A stretch of DNA of 6,678 bases, taken from DASSJT01 sp035691065. GTDB lineage: Bacteria > Actinomycetota > Actinomycetes > Actinomycetales > Dermatophilaceae. The DNA is taken from assembly GCA_035691065.1 (NCBI GenBank), contig DASSJT010000159.1:1-6678 (forward strand), written 5' to 3'. Below, in pieces: positions 1 through 5,491 of the stretch. Position 1 is the stretch's first letter, and every line of letters starts with the position of its first letter. The translations under genes were made by a program, and so were the position numbers. Under the pieces are notes generated by a model. It saw only the letters and a program-made list of their open reading frames with translations. It did no database searches and had not been told where the DNA came from.

Positions 1-1
1 T

Positions 2-544
2 GACCCCCGGGGGGCCGGCGTCGTCGCCTCGCTGCTGCCTATCATCGCGGGCACGATCGTCCCGGTCATCGCGTTGGTGCGCCTGACCCGTCGTCGGCGC
101 ACGCAGCTCGTCGGCCTCCTCGTCTCGGCCTCGGCGGCCGGCCTGGCGTACGCGGCCGTGCTCCACTACTGGCTCGGGACGCTCAACGGCAGCTACCTCG
201 CCGAGTCGGCGGTCTTCGCGGGCTCCCTCGCCGCCGGCGGCCTGGCCCTCCTGGGGCTCAACCGGGTGGCCGGGCTGGCGGGTGTGGGGCTCGGCGCTGT
301 GGTGCTCCTGCTGCTGGGCAACCCGCTGTCCGGCGCCGCCACGGCCCCGGAGTTCTTCACTCCGGTGTGGAGCGCCATCGGCCAGGCGATCACGCCCGGC
401 GCCACGATCCGGCTGTTGCGGTCGGTGGCCTTCTTCGACGGCGCCGCGGTGATCGGCCCAGTCGTGGTGCTTTCGGCCTGGGCGGCCGCAGGCCTGCTCC
501 TGCTGGCGCTGCCGTCCCGACGCCCTCGTCAGGAACGGGTCTGA
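2..544 (+). CDS. C-terminal part of a polytopic membrane protein, ABC-2/YhgE-like permease (5' end outside window)
   Basis: The frame is open from the left edge, so only the last 180 residues are present. The TTG at 74 is internal to the open frame and is not the true start. Hydrophobic segments lie at about fragment residues 7-26, 36-59, 70-88, 88-106 and 149-170. Between the fourth and fifth is a GNPLSG motif (106-111), then a stretch with Pro-Glu-Phe-Phe and Pro-Gly and a closing FFDG. This arrangement (GNP-S-G, then P..W..IG...PG, then R...FFDG before the last helix) is one I associate with the C-terminal membrane half of actinobacterial ABC-2-type or YhgE/Pip-like permeases. The tail after the last helix is short and basic and should be cytoplasmic. 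Substrate is unknown. It overlaps the minus-strand small ORF by 16 nt at their 3' ends. Membrane nature is clear; the family call is from memory of the motif. Confidence 0.7.
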   Translation, partial: DPRGAGVVASLLPIIAGTIVPVIALVRLTRRRRTQLVGLLVSASAAGLAYAAVLHYWLGTLNGSYLAESAVFAGSLAAGGLALLGLNRVAGLAGVGLGAVVLLLLGNPLSGAATAPEFFTPVWSAIGQAITPGATIRLLRSVAFFDGAAVIGPVVVLSAWAAAGLLLLALPSRRPRQERV

Positions 545-708
545 GCGCCTGAGCGCCAGGGCGAGAGCAGCCGGTGCCGCCAGTCGGCCCGCTGCTCCCG
601 CCCTGCCCGGTGCTCTCGCCTAGCCCGGCGCGACGCGGACGCCCTGGCCTCGAGGCGTACCAGCTCCTGGTCGACCGGATAGCCGATGAGCCGTGGTGTC
701 GAGTCCAT
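529..708 (-). CDS. small arginine-rich hypothetical protein (59 aa)
   Basis: A 59-residue frame starts with ATG at 708-706 and ends with TGA at 531-529. The start is chosen because a purine-rich site (GGGAGAGG) lies 5 nt upstream of this ATG; the frame extends upstream to an ATG at 777 that has no comparable site. Third codon positions are strongly G/C on this strand. The product has 14 Arg and no Lys, with most charge in residues 18-50, where a helical heptad-like run of Leu, Arg, Glu and Ala is followed by Trp residues. There is no signal peptide or membrane segment. Short basic helical proteins of this kind are common, uncharacterised actinobacterial ORFs. It overlaps the 3' end of the membrane protein gene by 16 nt, tail to tail, and is divergent from the APP1 phosphatase gene. 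Function is not recognised. It could be spurious, but the ribosome site and codon bias favour a real gene. Confidence 0.55.
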   Translation of the reverse strand: MDSTPRLIGYPVDQELVRLEARASASRRARREHRAGREQRADWRHRLLSPWRSGAQTRS

Positions 709-840
709 TTCTGCCTCTCCCTTTCGCAGACCTCCCCGGATCGTCCCTTCAGGGTCCGTCACGGGAGCGGGCGGCACGATGGTGGAGGCTGGTGGACCTG
801 AGGGGGTGCTGGCACCACCCTGGCGCGCCCTGGACGCCCC

Positions 841-854
841 GCCCTCGCGAGGGC
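841..854. promoter_or_regulatory. 14-bp perfect palindrome upstream of the APP1 phosphatase promoter
   Basis: GCCCTCGCGAGGGC is a perfect 14-bp palindrome. Its right end is 8 nt upstream of the candidate -10 hexamer at 863-868, so it covers the place where a -35 element would sit, and no good -35 match is present there. A DNA-binding dimer could use it as an operator or activator site; this is inference from position and symmetry only. Confidence 0.35.
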
Positions 855-862
855 AGGTGTCC

Positions 863-868
863 TAGAGT
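863..868 (+). promoter_or_regulatory. -10 hexamer for a leaderless transcript of the APP1 phosphatase gene
   Basis: TAGAGT fits the actinobacterial TANNNT -10 consensus and ends 6 nt before the A of the ATG at 875, the spacing expected if transcription starts at the start codon itself. No Shine-Dalgarno sequence precedes this ATG, which agrees with leaderless translation. Confidence 0.55.
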
Positions 869-874
869 CGGACC

Positions 875-1951
875 ATGGCCCGACCGCACGCCGCCTCCGT
901 CATGGAAGACGCGTGGCACCGGCGGCTGGACCGGATGCTGCGCCACCGGGGGTGGAAGACCCGGATCATCAGCCACACCGGCTTCGGGTCGGAGTCCCTG
1001 GTGCGGGTGATGGGCCGCATCCTTTTGACCAACGACCCCCACACCCGCGGGTCGGCTGACGCGACGGCCAGCGCGCTGGAGCTGTTCCACGCCGACAACG
1101 CCCAGCGCGGCTGGCGGGCCTTTCTCACCGCGCCGGCGCTCGACGTCCCGGTCACCGCCACGATCAACGGGGTCCGCACCCACGGGCGCGCCGATCGCAG
1201 CGGGCTCATCGACATCCCGGTACGCGGCCACGGGCTTTCGCCGGGATGGCACGAGGTGCACCTGACCTCCCCGGACGCCGAGCCGACGACGGCTGCGGTG
1301 TTCATCGTCGGCGACGACGAGACCTTCGGCATCGTCAGCGACATCGATGACACGATCATCAAGACCTCCCTGCCGCGGCCGATGGTCGCTGCCTGGAACA
1401 CCTTCATCCGCCACGAGGGCGCCCGGCGCCCGGTGCCCGGCATGGCCTCGATGTACCGCGCCCTTCTGGAAGAGCACCCCAAGGCGCCGATCCTCTACCT
1501 GTCCACCGGTGCCTGGAACACCGCGCCCAGCCTCACCCGCTTCCTGCGGCGCAACGGCTATCCACCAGGCGCGCTGCTCCTCACCGACTGGGGGCCCACG
1601 AACACCGGATGGTTCCGTTCCGGCCAGGACCACAAGCGCTCGTGGCTGCACCGGCTGGCCCGGGAGCTGCCCAACGTCAAGTGGGTGCTCGTGGGTGACG
1701 ACGGCCAGCACGACCCGGCCACCTACGGCGACTTCGCCGACGAGCGCCCAGAGGCCGTCGGCGCGATCGCGATCCGCGAGCTGAGCCCGACCGAGCAGTT
1801 CCTGCAACACGGCATACCCCTCTCCAACGAGGAGTTCTCGCTGCGCGTGAAGCACCAGGAAGGAGTGCCCGTATGCCGTGCGCCAGACGGATATGGCCTG
1901 CTCCGTCTGCTTCGGGTCGCCCTCGGCTGGGAGCCCGTCCCCCGCGACTAG
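875..1951 (+). CDS. APP1-family (DUF2183) HAD-like phosphatase, probable phosphatidate phosphatase
   Basis: This 358-residue protein has an N-terminal, probably beta-rich domain (about 41-148) followed by the APP1 catalytic domain (about 150-305). The HAD-like motifs are all visible: D156-I-D158-D-T160 is the DxDxT nucleophile motif, LSTGAWN (209-215) carries the motif II Ser/Thr, K254 in DHKRSW is the motif III lysine, and GDDGQHD (274-280) supplies the acidic motif IV. Yeast App1p, which defines the family, is a Mg-dependent phosphatidate phosphatase; bacterial members are common in actinobacteria but their substrate is mostly untested. There is no signal peptide or membrane helix, so it should be cytosolic or peripherally membrane-bound. 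The ATG at 875 is preceded by a -10 hexamer at leaderless spacing and no ribosome site. The TAG stop lies inside an 11-bp tandem repeat. Family assignment is firm; the lipid substrate is inferred from the family. Confidence 0.9.
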   Translation: MARPHAASVMEDAWHRRLDRMLRHRGWKTRIISHTGFGSESLVRVMGRILLTNDPHTRGSADATASALELFHADNAQRGWRAFLTAPALDVPVTATINGVRTHGRADRSGLIDIPVRGHGLSPGWHEVHLTSPDAEPTTAAVFIVGDDETFGIVSDIDDTIIKTSLPRPMVAAWNTFIRHEGARRPVPGMASMYRALLEEHPKAPILYLSTGAWNTAPSLTRFLRRNGYPPGALLLTDWGPTNTGWFRSGQDHKRSWLHRLARELPNVKWVLVGDDGQHDPATYGDFADERPEAVGAIAIRELSPTEQFLQHGIPLSNEEFSLRVKHQEGVPVCRAPDGYGLLRLLRVALGWEPVPRD

Positions 1952-1973
1952 CCCGCGACTCGCCCGCCACTCG
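1941..1973 (+). repeat. three tandem 11-bp imperfect repeats across the APP1 phosphatase stop codon
   Basis: The units are CCCGCGACTAG (1941-1951), CCCGCGACTCG (1952-1962) and CCCGCCACTCG (1963-1973). Unit 2 differs from unit 1 and from unit 3 by one base each. The stop codon of the phosphatase gene (TAG, 1949-1951) is the last three bases of unit 1 and exists because of the A that distinguishes it from the other two units. It looks like a small slippage duplication. Confidence 0.75.
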
Positions 1974-2017
1974 CCGTGGTTGGTCGTCCGCCGGTTCGCC
2001 CTGTCGTGGCGAGAGGG

Positions 2018-2023
2018 CAGACT
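2018..2023 (+). promoter_or_regulatory. possible weak -10 hexamer for the Fpg/Nei-like gene
   Basis: CAGACT differs from TANNNT only at the first base and ends 6 nt before the ATG at 2030, as for the -10 before the upstream phosphatase gene. A purine run GAGAGGG (2011-2017) is also present but 12 nt from the ATG, rather far for a ribosome site. Leaderless transcription is the better reading, though read-through from the phosphatase gene is also possible. Confidence 0.35.
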
Positions 2024-2029
2024 GGGCAC

Positions 2030-2890
2030 ATGCCGGAGCTGCCTGAGGTCCAGGCGCTCGTCGACTTCCTCGGCGAGCGGGTGGTCGGGCTTGCCGTCAC
2101 CGGGGTCGAGCTGGGCTCGATCTCGGTGCTGAAGACCTTCAACCCCCCGCCGCAAGCGCTCCAGGGACTGCCCGTCGACGCCGTGTCCCGGCACGGGAAG
2201 TTCATCGACATCGACTGCGACGGGACGCACCTCGTCTTCCACCTGGCACGGGCCGGCTGGCTGCGGTGGTCGGAGGCCGTGCCCGGCACGGTGCTGCGCC
2301 CAGGCAAGTCGCCCATCGCGCTGCGCGTCCGCTTCTCCGACGGCTCCGGGTTCGACCTGACGGAAGCCGGCACGAAGAAGCGATTGGCGGCATACATCGT
2401 GGCCGACCCGGCGCAGGTCCCCGGCATCGCCAGCCTGGGCCCCGACCCGCTGGCCGACAGCTTCGACCGGGCGGCCTTCGCCGCCCTGCTGAAGGGCCGC
2501 CGCTCGCAGCTCAAGGGCGTGCTGCGCGACCAGAGCATCATCGCAGGGGTCGGTAACGCCTACTCCGACGAGATCCTGCACGTGGCCAAGCTGTCGCCGT
2601 TCGCGATCGCCGACGCGCTCAAGGAGGCGGAGGTCGACCGGCTCTACGATGCTCTGCGATCGACCCTGACGTCCGCGGTCGCCGCCGCGTCGGGGAAGCC
2701 CGCTGTCGAGCTGAAGGACGCCAAGCGAGCCGGCATGCGCGTGCACGGGCGCACGGGTGAGCTGTGCCCCGAGTGTGGCGACATGGTGCGCGAGGTGTCG
2801 TTCGCCGACTCCTCGCTTCAGTACTGCGCGACGTGCCAGACCGGGGGCAAGCCGCTTGCCGATCGTCGGATGTCGAGGCTGCTCAAGTGA
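2030..2890 (+). CDS. Fpg/Nei-family DNA glycosylase/AP lyase
   Basis: This 286-residue protein belongs to the formamidopyrimidine-DNA glycosylase/endonuclease VIII family, which removes oxidised bases and nicks the abasic site (base excision repair). The start is fixed by MPELPEV: removal of Met exposes the catalytic N-terminal Pro, with the general-acid Glu next. K57 in RHGKF is the conserved beta-hairpin lysine. The helix-two-turn-helix lies at about 160-190 with GVGNAYSDEIL (173-183). A zinc finger is formed by C246, C249, C266 and C269. Unlike E. coli Fpg and Nei, the finger position five residues before C266 is Ser261, not Arg, and the usual HLGMSG is HLARAG (R74 in place of the void-filling Met). 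A basic tail of 16 residues follows the last CQ. These departures recall an actinobacterial Fpg-like subgroup rather than MutM itself, so substrate range is uncertain and no symbol is given. The stop overlaps the next gene's GTG. Confidence 0.9.
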   Translation: MPELPEVQALVDFLGERVVGLAVTGVELGSISVLKTFNPPPQALQGLPVDAVSRHGKFIDIDCDGTHLVFHLARAGWLRWSEAVPGTVLRPGKSPIALRVRFSDGSGFDLTEAGTKKRLAAYIVADPAQVPGIASLGPDPLADSFDRAAFAALLKGRRSQLKGVLRDQSIIAGVGNAYSDEILHVAKLSPFAIADALKEAEVDRLYDALRSTLTSAVAAASGKPAVELKDAKRAGMRVHGRTGELCPECGDMVREVSFADSSLQYCATCQTGGKPLADRRMSRLLK

Positions 2891-3420
2891 GCTGGCGCTG
2901 CGAGGCCTGCGGTGCCGAGCACTCGGGGCTCGCGACGGTCTTCGGGTCAGACTCGCCCTGGGACTGGCACGTCGCGTCGCAGGCGCGGCGCGACGCCGGC
3001 GAGCTGACACCCGATGTCTGTTTCCTGCCGGCGGAGGATCCCCGCGACGGCACCGGCTACTTCCTCCGCGGCCACGTCGTCATCCCGCTGTCGGAGCCGG
3101 TCGAGGGCGAGACCTCGTTCGCGTGGTCGGTGTGGGTCGCGCTCGACGGCGAGGCGATGCAGCTGGTCTACGACCACTGGGACGACCCAGCTCGGGCCTC
3201 CCTGCCGCCGGTGTTCGGCTGGCTGCGGAGCAACCTGCCCTACCAGCCGAGCACGCTCGACCTGCGGGTCCAGGTGCACCAGCGGGAGCCGGGGCGGGTT
3301 CCGCTGGTGGAGGTCGACCCGACCCACGGCCACCCGCTGGGCGTCGAGGAGCGCGACGGCATCACCCCGCACCGGGTGGCCGAGCTCAACGCCCTGGTGC
3401 TGGGCGTCGCCGACGCCTGA
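2887..3420 (+). CDS. DUF2199 family protein
   Basis: Starting at GTG 2887, this frame encodes 177 residues that resemble DUF2199 along their full length. It begins with a C-x2-C-G-x2-H motif (C5, C8, H12), then FGSDSPWDW (19-27), a further Cys in DVC (C45), YFLRGHVVIP (58-67), a Trp-rich FAWSVWVAL (78-86), PVFGWLRSNLPY (108-119) and a C-terminal HPL...R-GIT stretch (149-160). The Cys/His cluster suggests metal binding, but the domain has no established function. The GTG start shares bases with the TGA of the glycosylase gene (4-nt overlap), pointing to translational coupling in one mRNA. The frame stays open further upstream inside the glycosylase gene, but the DUF2199 homology begins at the Ser-Trp-Arg-Cys after this GTG. 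It is predicted to be soluble and cytoplasmic. Family confidence is good; any link to DNA repair rests only on gene position. Confidence 0.85.
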   Translation: MSWRCEACGAEHSGLATVFGSDSPWDWHVASQARRDAGELTPDVCFLPAEDPRDGTGYFLRGHVVIPLSEPVEGETSFAWSVWVALDGEAMQLVYDHWDDPARASLPPVFGWLRSNLPYQPSTLDLRVQVHQREPGRVPLVEVDPTHGHPLGVEERDGITPHRVAELNALVLGVADA

Positions 3421-3446
3421 AGTGAGGCGGAGCCGGAGGTGTCAGG

Positions 3447-3782
3447 ATGGAGCGCATGAGCGTTCCGACCGTCTTCGTCACCGACCTGGCCGACCACGCC
3501 GTGCTCCTCGACGTCCGCGAGCAGAACGAATGGGACGCTGGGCACGCCCCCGGTGCGGTCCACATCCCGCTCATGGACCTTCCCCATCGCCTCGACGAGC
3601 TGCCGGACGACTCCGACACCCTGGCCGTCGTATGCCGTAGTGGCGGACGGTCTGCCCGTGCCGTCGCGTGGCTGGTCCAGCAGGGGTTCGATGTGGCGAA
3701 CCTCGACGGGGGAATGCGGGCCTGGGCGGCGGCTGGCAAGCCGATGGCTGCCGTCTCGGGTGCCGCCCCGCACGTCCTCTAG
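3447..3782 (+). CDS. single-domain rhodanese-like sulfurtransferase
   Basis: This 111-residue protein is a lone rhodanese homology domain. Visible features are LLDVREQNEWDAGHAPGAVH (residues 20-39), the active-site loop C63-R-S-G-G-R with the persulfide-forming Cys, and the closing NLDGGMRAW (85-93). Such proteins move sulfane sulfur as a Cys persulfide from donors such as thiosulfate or polysulfide; the physiological partner is unknown. There is no signal peptide, so it acts in the cytoplasm. Two starts are possible. ATG 3447 has GGAGG (3435-3439) 7 nt upstream. ATG 3456 gives MSVPTVFV, a more typical N-terminus, and lies 7 nt after CAGGAT, a weak leaderless-type -10. I keep 3447 because of its ribosome site. 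It follows the DUF2199 gene by 26 nt and is probably co-transcribed, with hairpins after the stop. Confidence 0.9.
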   Translation: MERMSVPTVFVTDLADHAVLLDVREQNEWDAGHAPGAVHIPLMDLPHRLDELPDDSDTLAVVCRSGGRSARAVAWLVQQGFDVANLDGGMRAWAAAGKPMAAVSGAAPHVL

Positions 3783-3787
3783 ACCGC

Positions 3788-3851
3788 GTTCCGGCGTCGC
3801 CGAGGTCGGTCTGAGACGCCGAACCGGCACGCCACCGGGGTGGCGTGCCGG
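3788..3851. terminator. two hairpins between convergent genes, likely bidirectional terminator
   Basis: The stronger hairpin has a perfect 12-bp stem, 3824-3835 (CCGGCACGCCAC) with 3840-3851, and a 4-nt CGGG loop. A second stem upstream pairs 3792-3798 (CGGCGTC) with 3815-3821 (GACGCCG), and can extend outward by GTT/AAC across one bulged C. There is no U-tract on either side, as is usual for high-GC actinobacterial terminators. It sits between the rhodanese stop (3782, +) and the small secreted protein stop (3867, -), so it can end both transcripts. Confidence 0.7.
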
Positions 3852-3866
3852 CCGGCTCCCCCCGGA

Positions 3867-4157
3867 TCAAGCAGGGGTCGGGTGGGTCCGGTGGCGTCGA
3901 CCCACCGCGACGGCAGCGCCGCCGGCAAGTGTCATGCCGGCCAGCGCCCCCGCCCCTACCTGGAGGTACTCGAGGGCACCGTCGTCCTTGAACACGATCT
4001 TGGTCGGAACGGAGCTCGGCGGGCCGGTGGTGATGTCGTCGTGCAGTGATCCGTTGCCCTTGTCCTGACGAGCGCTTGCGGGCGCGGCGAGGGCGAGAGC
4101 GAGTAGTCCAGCGACTCCCAGTGCGGAAGCGCCACGGCGGAGTGTGTGTTGAGCCAT
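3867..4157 (-). CDS. small secreted protein with C-terminal membrane anchor, paralogue of 6189-6551
   Basis: This 96-residue protein has a Sec-type signal peptide: basic QHTLRR, a hydrophobic core (about 11-25) and a signal peptidase I site after PASA (A29). A short polar segment (30-57) follows, then a hydrophobic helix (about 66-85) led by DDGALEYLQVGAGALAG and a basic RRHR tail. The predicted mature form has a short external segment, one membrane helix and a short cytoplasmic tail. The ATG at 4157 is chosen because AAAGGAAG lies just upstream and the signal peptide begins here; the frame remains open further upstream. In the DDGAL...AVA core, 20 of 28 residues match the second small protein. 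I recall similar uncharacterised small membrane proteins from actinobacteria but know no function. It lies downstream of the TetR gene on the same strand, 159 nt away, and probably has its own promoter. Confidence 0.8.
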   Translation of the reverse strand: MAQHTLRRGASALGVAGLLALALAAPASARQDKGNGSLHDDITTGPPSSVPTKIVFKDDGALEYLQVGAGALAGMTLAGGAAVAVGRRHRTHPTPA

Positions 4158-4193
4158 CTCCGTCTTCCTTTCGGTGAGTGGTGAAGTGGTCAC
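4158..4193 (-). promoter_or_regulatory. conserved 36-nt leader of the first small secreted protein
   Basis: The 36 nt before the ATG match the leader of the paralogue (6153-6188) at 32 positions with no gap. Both open with GTGACCACTTCA and contain GAAAGGAA, which serves as the ribosome site. This copy has ACCACT twice (GACCACTTCACCACTCAC). Of the four differences, three would change an amino acid if the leader were translated in frame, so conservation is better explained at the nucleotide level. It may be a regulatory leader or a protein-binding site. Confidence 0.6.
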
Positions 4194-4316
4194 GACTCCA
4201 CGGTGGCCGCCTGAGGTAGGGGCCCACATCAGGGACGCCTCCTCAGATTCGAGGGCGCAACCCCTTAGATCCTGGCGATCCTTCGTACGGTCGAGGGCGG
4301 GTCGCGCCGGTGCGGG

Positions 4317-4952
4317 CTAGGTCAACGACGCTTGGAGGGCGACCGACAGCCACTGCTCGTAGGCGTCCGGGCTCCAGCCGCACCGGCGGATCAGCCGGTC
4401 GGCGACCTCCGGAGCCGTGAGGGTCCACACGATGTCGACCGCTCGGTCCGCGGTGAGCGCCGCCGGCAGCCCATGAGCCGCTTCGAGAGCAGCGACCATG
4501 TGTCCGTTTCCGGTCCGGCGCTCCCGCTCGATCGTGGCCACGAAACCGGCCAGGGTGCCGTCGCCACCGGCTCCCTTGGCGAGCAGCACGCCCAGGAGCG
4601 GACCCACCCGCTCGTACAGCGCTCGGCTCCACCCGGCATACGCCGCAAGGAAACTGGCACGATCCGGCGACTGGGCCATGGCCAGGAACGCCGGACGTTC
4701 GCTCATCGGGACCGGCTCGTCGTCGCCGGCCAGCATCACGTCGTAGACCGCCTTGACGACCTCAGCCTTCCCGCCGATCGCGTTGTAGACCGTCTGGGGG
4801 CTGACCCCGGCGGTGCTCGCGAGACCGGCGACGGTCATCGCCTGGTGGCCGCCCTCGAGCAGCAGGGCGCGCGCGGCCGCGACGATTCGGGCCCGGGTCT
4901 CGCGGGCCGCCTGCTCGCGCGCGGAGTTGTCATAGACGCGGGCTCTTGCCAC
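4317..4952 (-). CDS. TetR/AcrR-family transcriptional regulator
   Basis: This 211-residue protein has the N-terminal TetR DNA-binding domain: helix 1 at about 18-34 (RETRARIVAAARALLLEGG), then the helix-turn-helix at about 39-60 (TVAGLASTAGVSPQTVYNAIG) and the KAEVVKAVYD stretch that follows it in TetR proteins. Residues 75-211 form the variable ligand-binding and dimerisation part, which I cannot assign to a ligand class. The start is a GTG at 4952; an in-frame stop lies 16 nt upstream of it, and no other in-frame start fits before the HTH. There is no strong ribosome site. It is divergent from the SnoaL-like gene across 68 bp carrying a composite inverted repeat, so it most likely represses that gene and possibly itself, with release by a small molecule. 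It ends at TAG 4317-4319. Confidence 0.92.
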   Translation of the reverse strand: MARARVYDNSAREQAARETRARIVAAARALLLEGGHQAMTVAGLASTAGVSPQTVYNAIGGKAEVVKAVYDVMLAGDDEPVPMSERPAFLAMAQSPDRASFLAAYAGWSRALYERVGPLLGVLLAKGAGGDGTLAGFVATIERERRTGNGHMVAALEAAHGLPAALTADRAVDIVWTLTAPEVADRLIRRCGWSPDAYEQWLSVALQASLT

Positions 4953-4967
4953 GGCACACCCATTTCG

Positions 4968-4995
4968 TTAGCATCAAATTCCACTGGAATAGGAT
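4968..4995 (+). promoter_or_regulatory. putative promoter of the SnoaL-like gene
   Basis: TTAGCA (4968-4973, 4 of 6 with TTGACA) and TAGGAT (4990-4995, fits TANNNT) are separated by 16 nt. The -10 lies within the inverted-repeat operator, as expected for repression by the divergent TetR protein. This is the most AT-rich stretch of the window. The TetR gene promoter must overlap it on the other strand; TAACGA (rc of 4965-4970), preceded by TGC as in an extended -10, is a weak candidate. Confidence 0.45.
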
Positions 4996-4999
4996 TCCA
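4978..4999. promoter_or_regulatory. composite TetR operator: three alternating half-sites
   Basis: ATTCCA (4978-4983), TGGAAT (4985-4990) and ATTCCA (4994-4999) form two overlapping perfect palindromes: one of 13 bp with a 1-nt centre (4978-4990) and one of 15 bp with an AGG centre (4985-4999). They share the middle half-site. The block lies between the divergent TetR and SnoaL-like genes and covers the latter's probable -10. It is the natural candidate binding site for the neighbouring TetR protein; binding itself is inferred. Confidence 0.7.
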
Positions 5000-5020
5000 T
5001 CCAACCAACAGGAGTGTGCC

Positions 5021-5464
5021 ATGGGCAACCCTGCCCTGAAATCAGTGCTCGCGGTGTTCGACGCCATCAGCTCCGGTGACCTCGGGTGCCTCCCAGACTG
5101 CGTGACCGACGACTTCGTCGACCACGGATCGCCGTTCCCGATCCCGCCCGGCCCTGAGGGCTACGCGCGGATCCTCACCTGGGTGACTCGCGTGCTGCGG
5201 CTGCGCTACGAGCTTGCCGACATCATCCAGACGCCGGACGCCGTGGTCGTCAGGGCGGTCGCCCACGCGGAGGGCGTCCTCGAGATCCATGGACCCGAGG
5301 CCGCGGGCAGGCCCTACGCCATGGACACGATCCACATCTACCGCACCCAGGGCACCCGGCTGGCCGAGCACTGGGGCGTGCGCGACGAAATCGGCGCCAT
5401 GGTGCAGATGGGCGCGATCCCGACTCCTGACCCCGCAGCCCTGGACCTCGCGGCCGCGCTCTGA
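5021..5464 (+). CDS. SnoaL-like / ester cyclase-like protein (NTF2 fold)
   Basis: This 147-residue protein resembles the SnoaL-like (NTF2-fold) group. It has an N-terminal helix ending in AISSGD (15-20), then DDFVDHGSPF (30-39) with H35 after the second helix, PGPEGYARIL (43-52), a central beta-rich part, and MDTIHIYRTQGTRLAEHWGV (101-120) with H117-W118 facing the cavity in the family. The fold includes polyketide cyclases, isomerases, hydrolases and many uncharacterised small-molecule-binding proteins, so the reaction cannot be named. ATG 5021 is chosen because AGGAG (5010-5014) lies 6 nt upstream and homology starts just after it. There is no signal peptide. It is divergent from a TetR gene and its promoter overlaps the operator, so it is probably inducible by the ligand of that regulator. 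It ends 27 nt from the convergent DUF3806-like gene. Confidence 0.8.
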   Translation: MGNPALKSVLAVFDAISSGDLGCLPDCVTDDFVDHGSPFPIPPGPEGYARILTWVTRVLRLRYELADIIQTPDAVVVRAVAHAEGVLEIHGPEAAGRPYAMDTIHIYRTQGTRLAEHWGVRDEIGAMVQMGAIPTPDPAALDLAAAL

Positions 5465-5491
5465 ACGGCAGTCCTCGGCAGAGCCTGGGGA

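Noticed and set aside
709..840. Short inverted repeats (CCCT-TC-AGGG at 746-755 and GGTGC-TG-GCACC near 805)
   Set aside because: Arms of 4-5 bp are expected often by chance at this base composition and have no clear relation to a start or stop.
749..3010. A 753-codon open frame on the minus strand opposite the phosphatase and glycosylase genes
   Set aside because: It is antisense to two genes with clear family motifs; its translation is Arg/Gly/Pro/Val-rich and resembles no family. Long antisense frames are expected in high-GC coding DNA.
4158..4229. Extended N-terminus for the first small secreted protein (upstream in-frame starts)
   Set aside because: A ribosome site lies directly before the ATG at 4157, and a normal signal peptide begins there; substitutions between the two leaders do not look like those of a conserved coding segment.
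4158..4316. Searched the gap between the TetR gene and the small secreted gene for a terminator or a small gene
   Set aside because: Only a 4-bp stem (CCTC/GAGG) and a repeated GGATC were seen; no convincing terminator, ORF or -35/-10 pair.
5465..5491. Possible terminator between the convergent SnoaL-like and DUF3806-like genes
   Set aside because: The best pairing (GGC/GCC around AGA, then a mismatch and two or three weak pairs) is too short to call.
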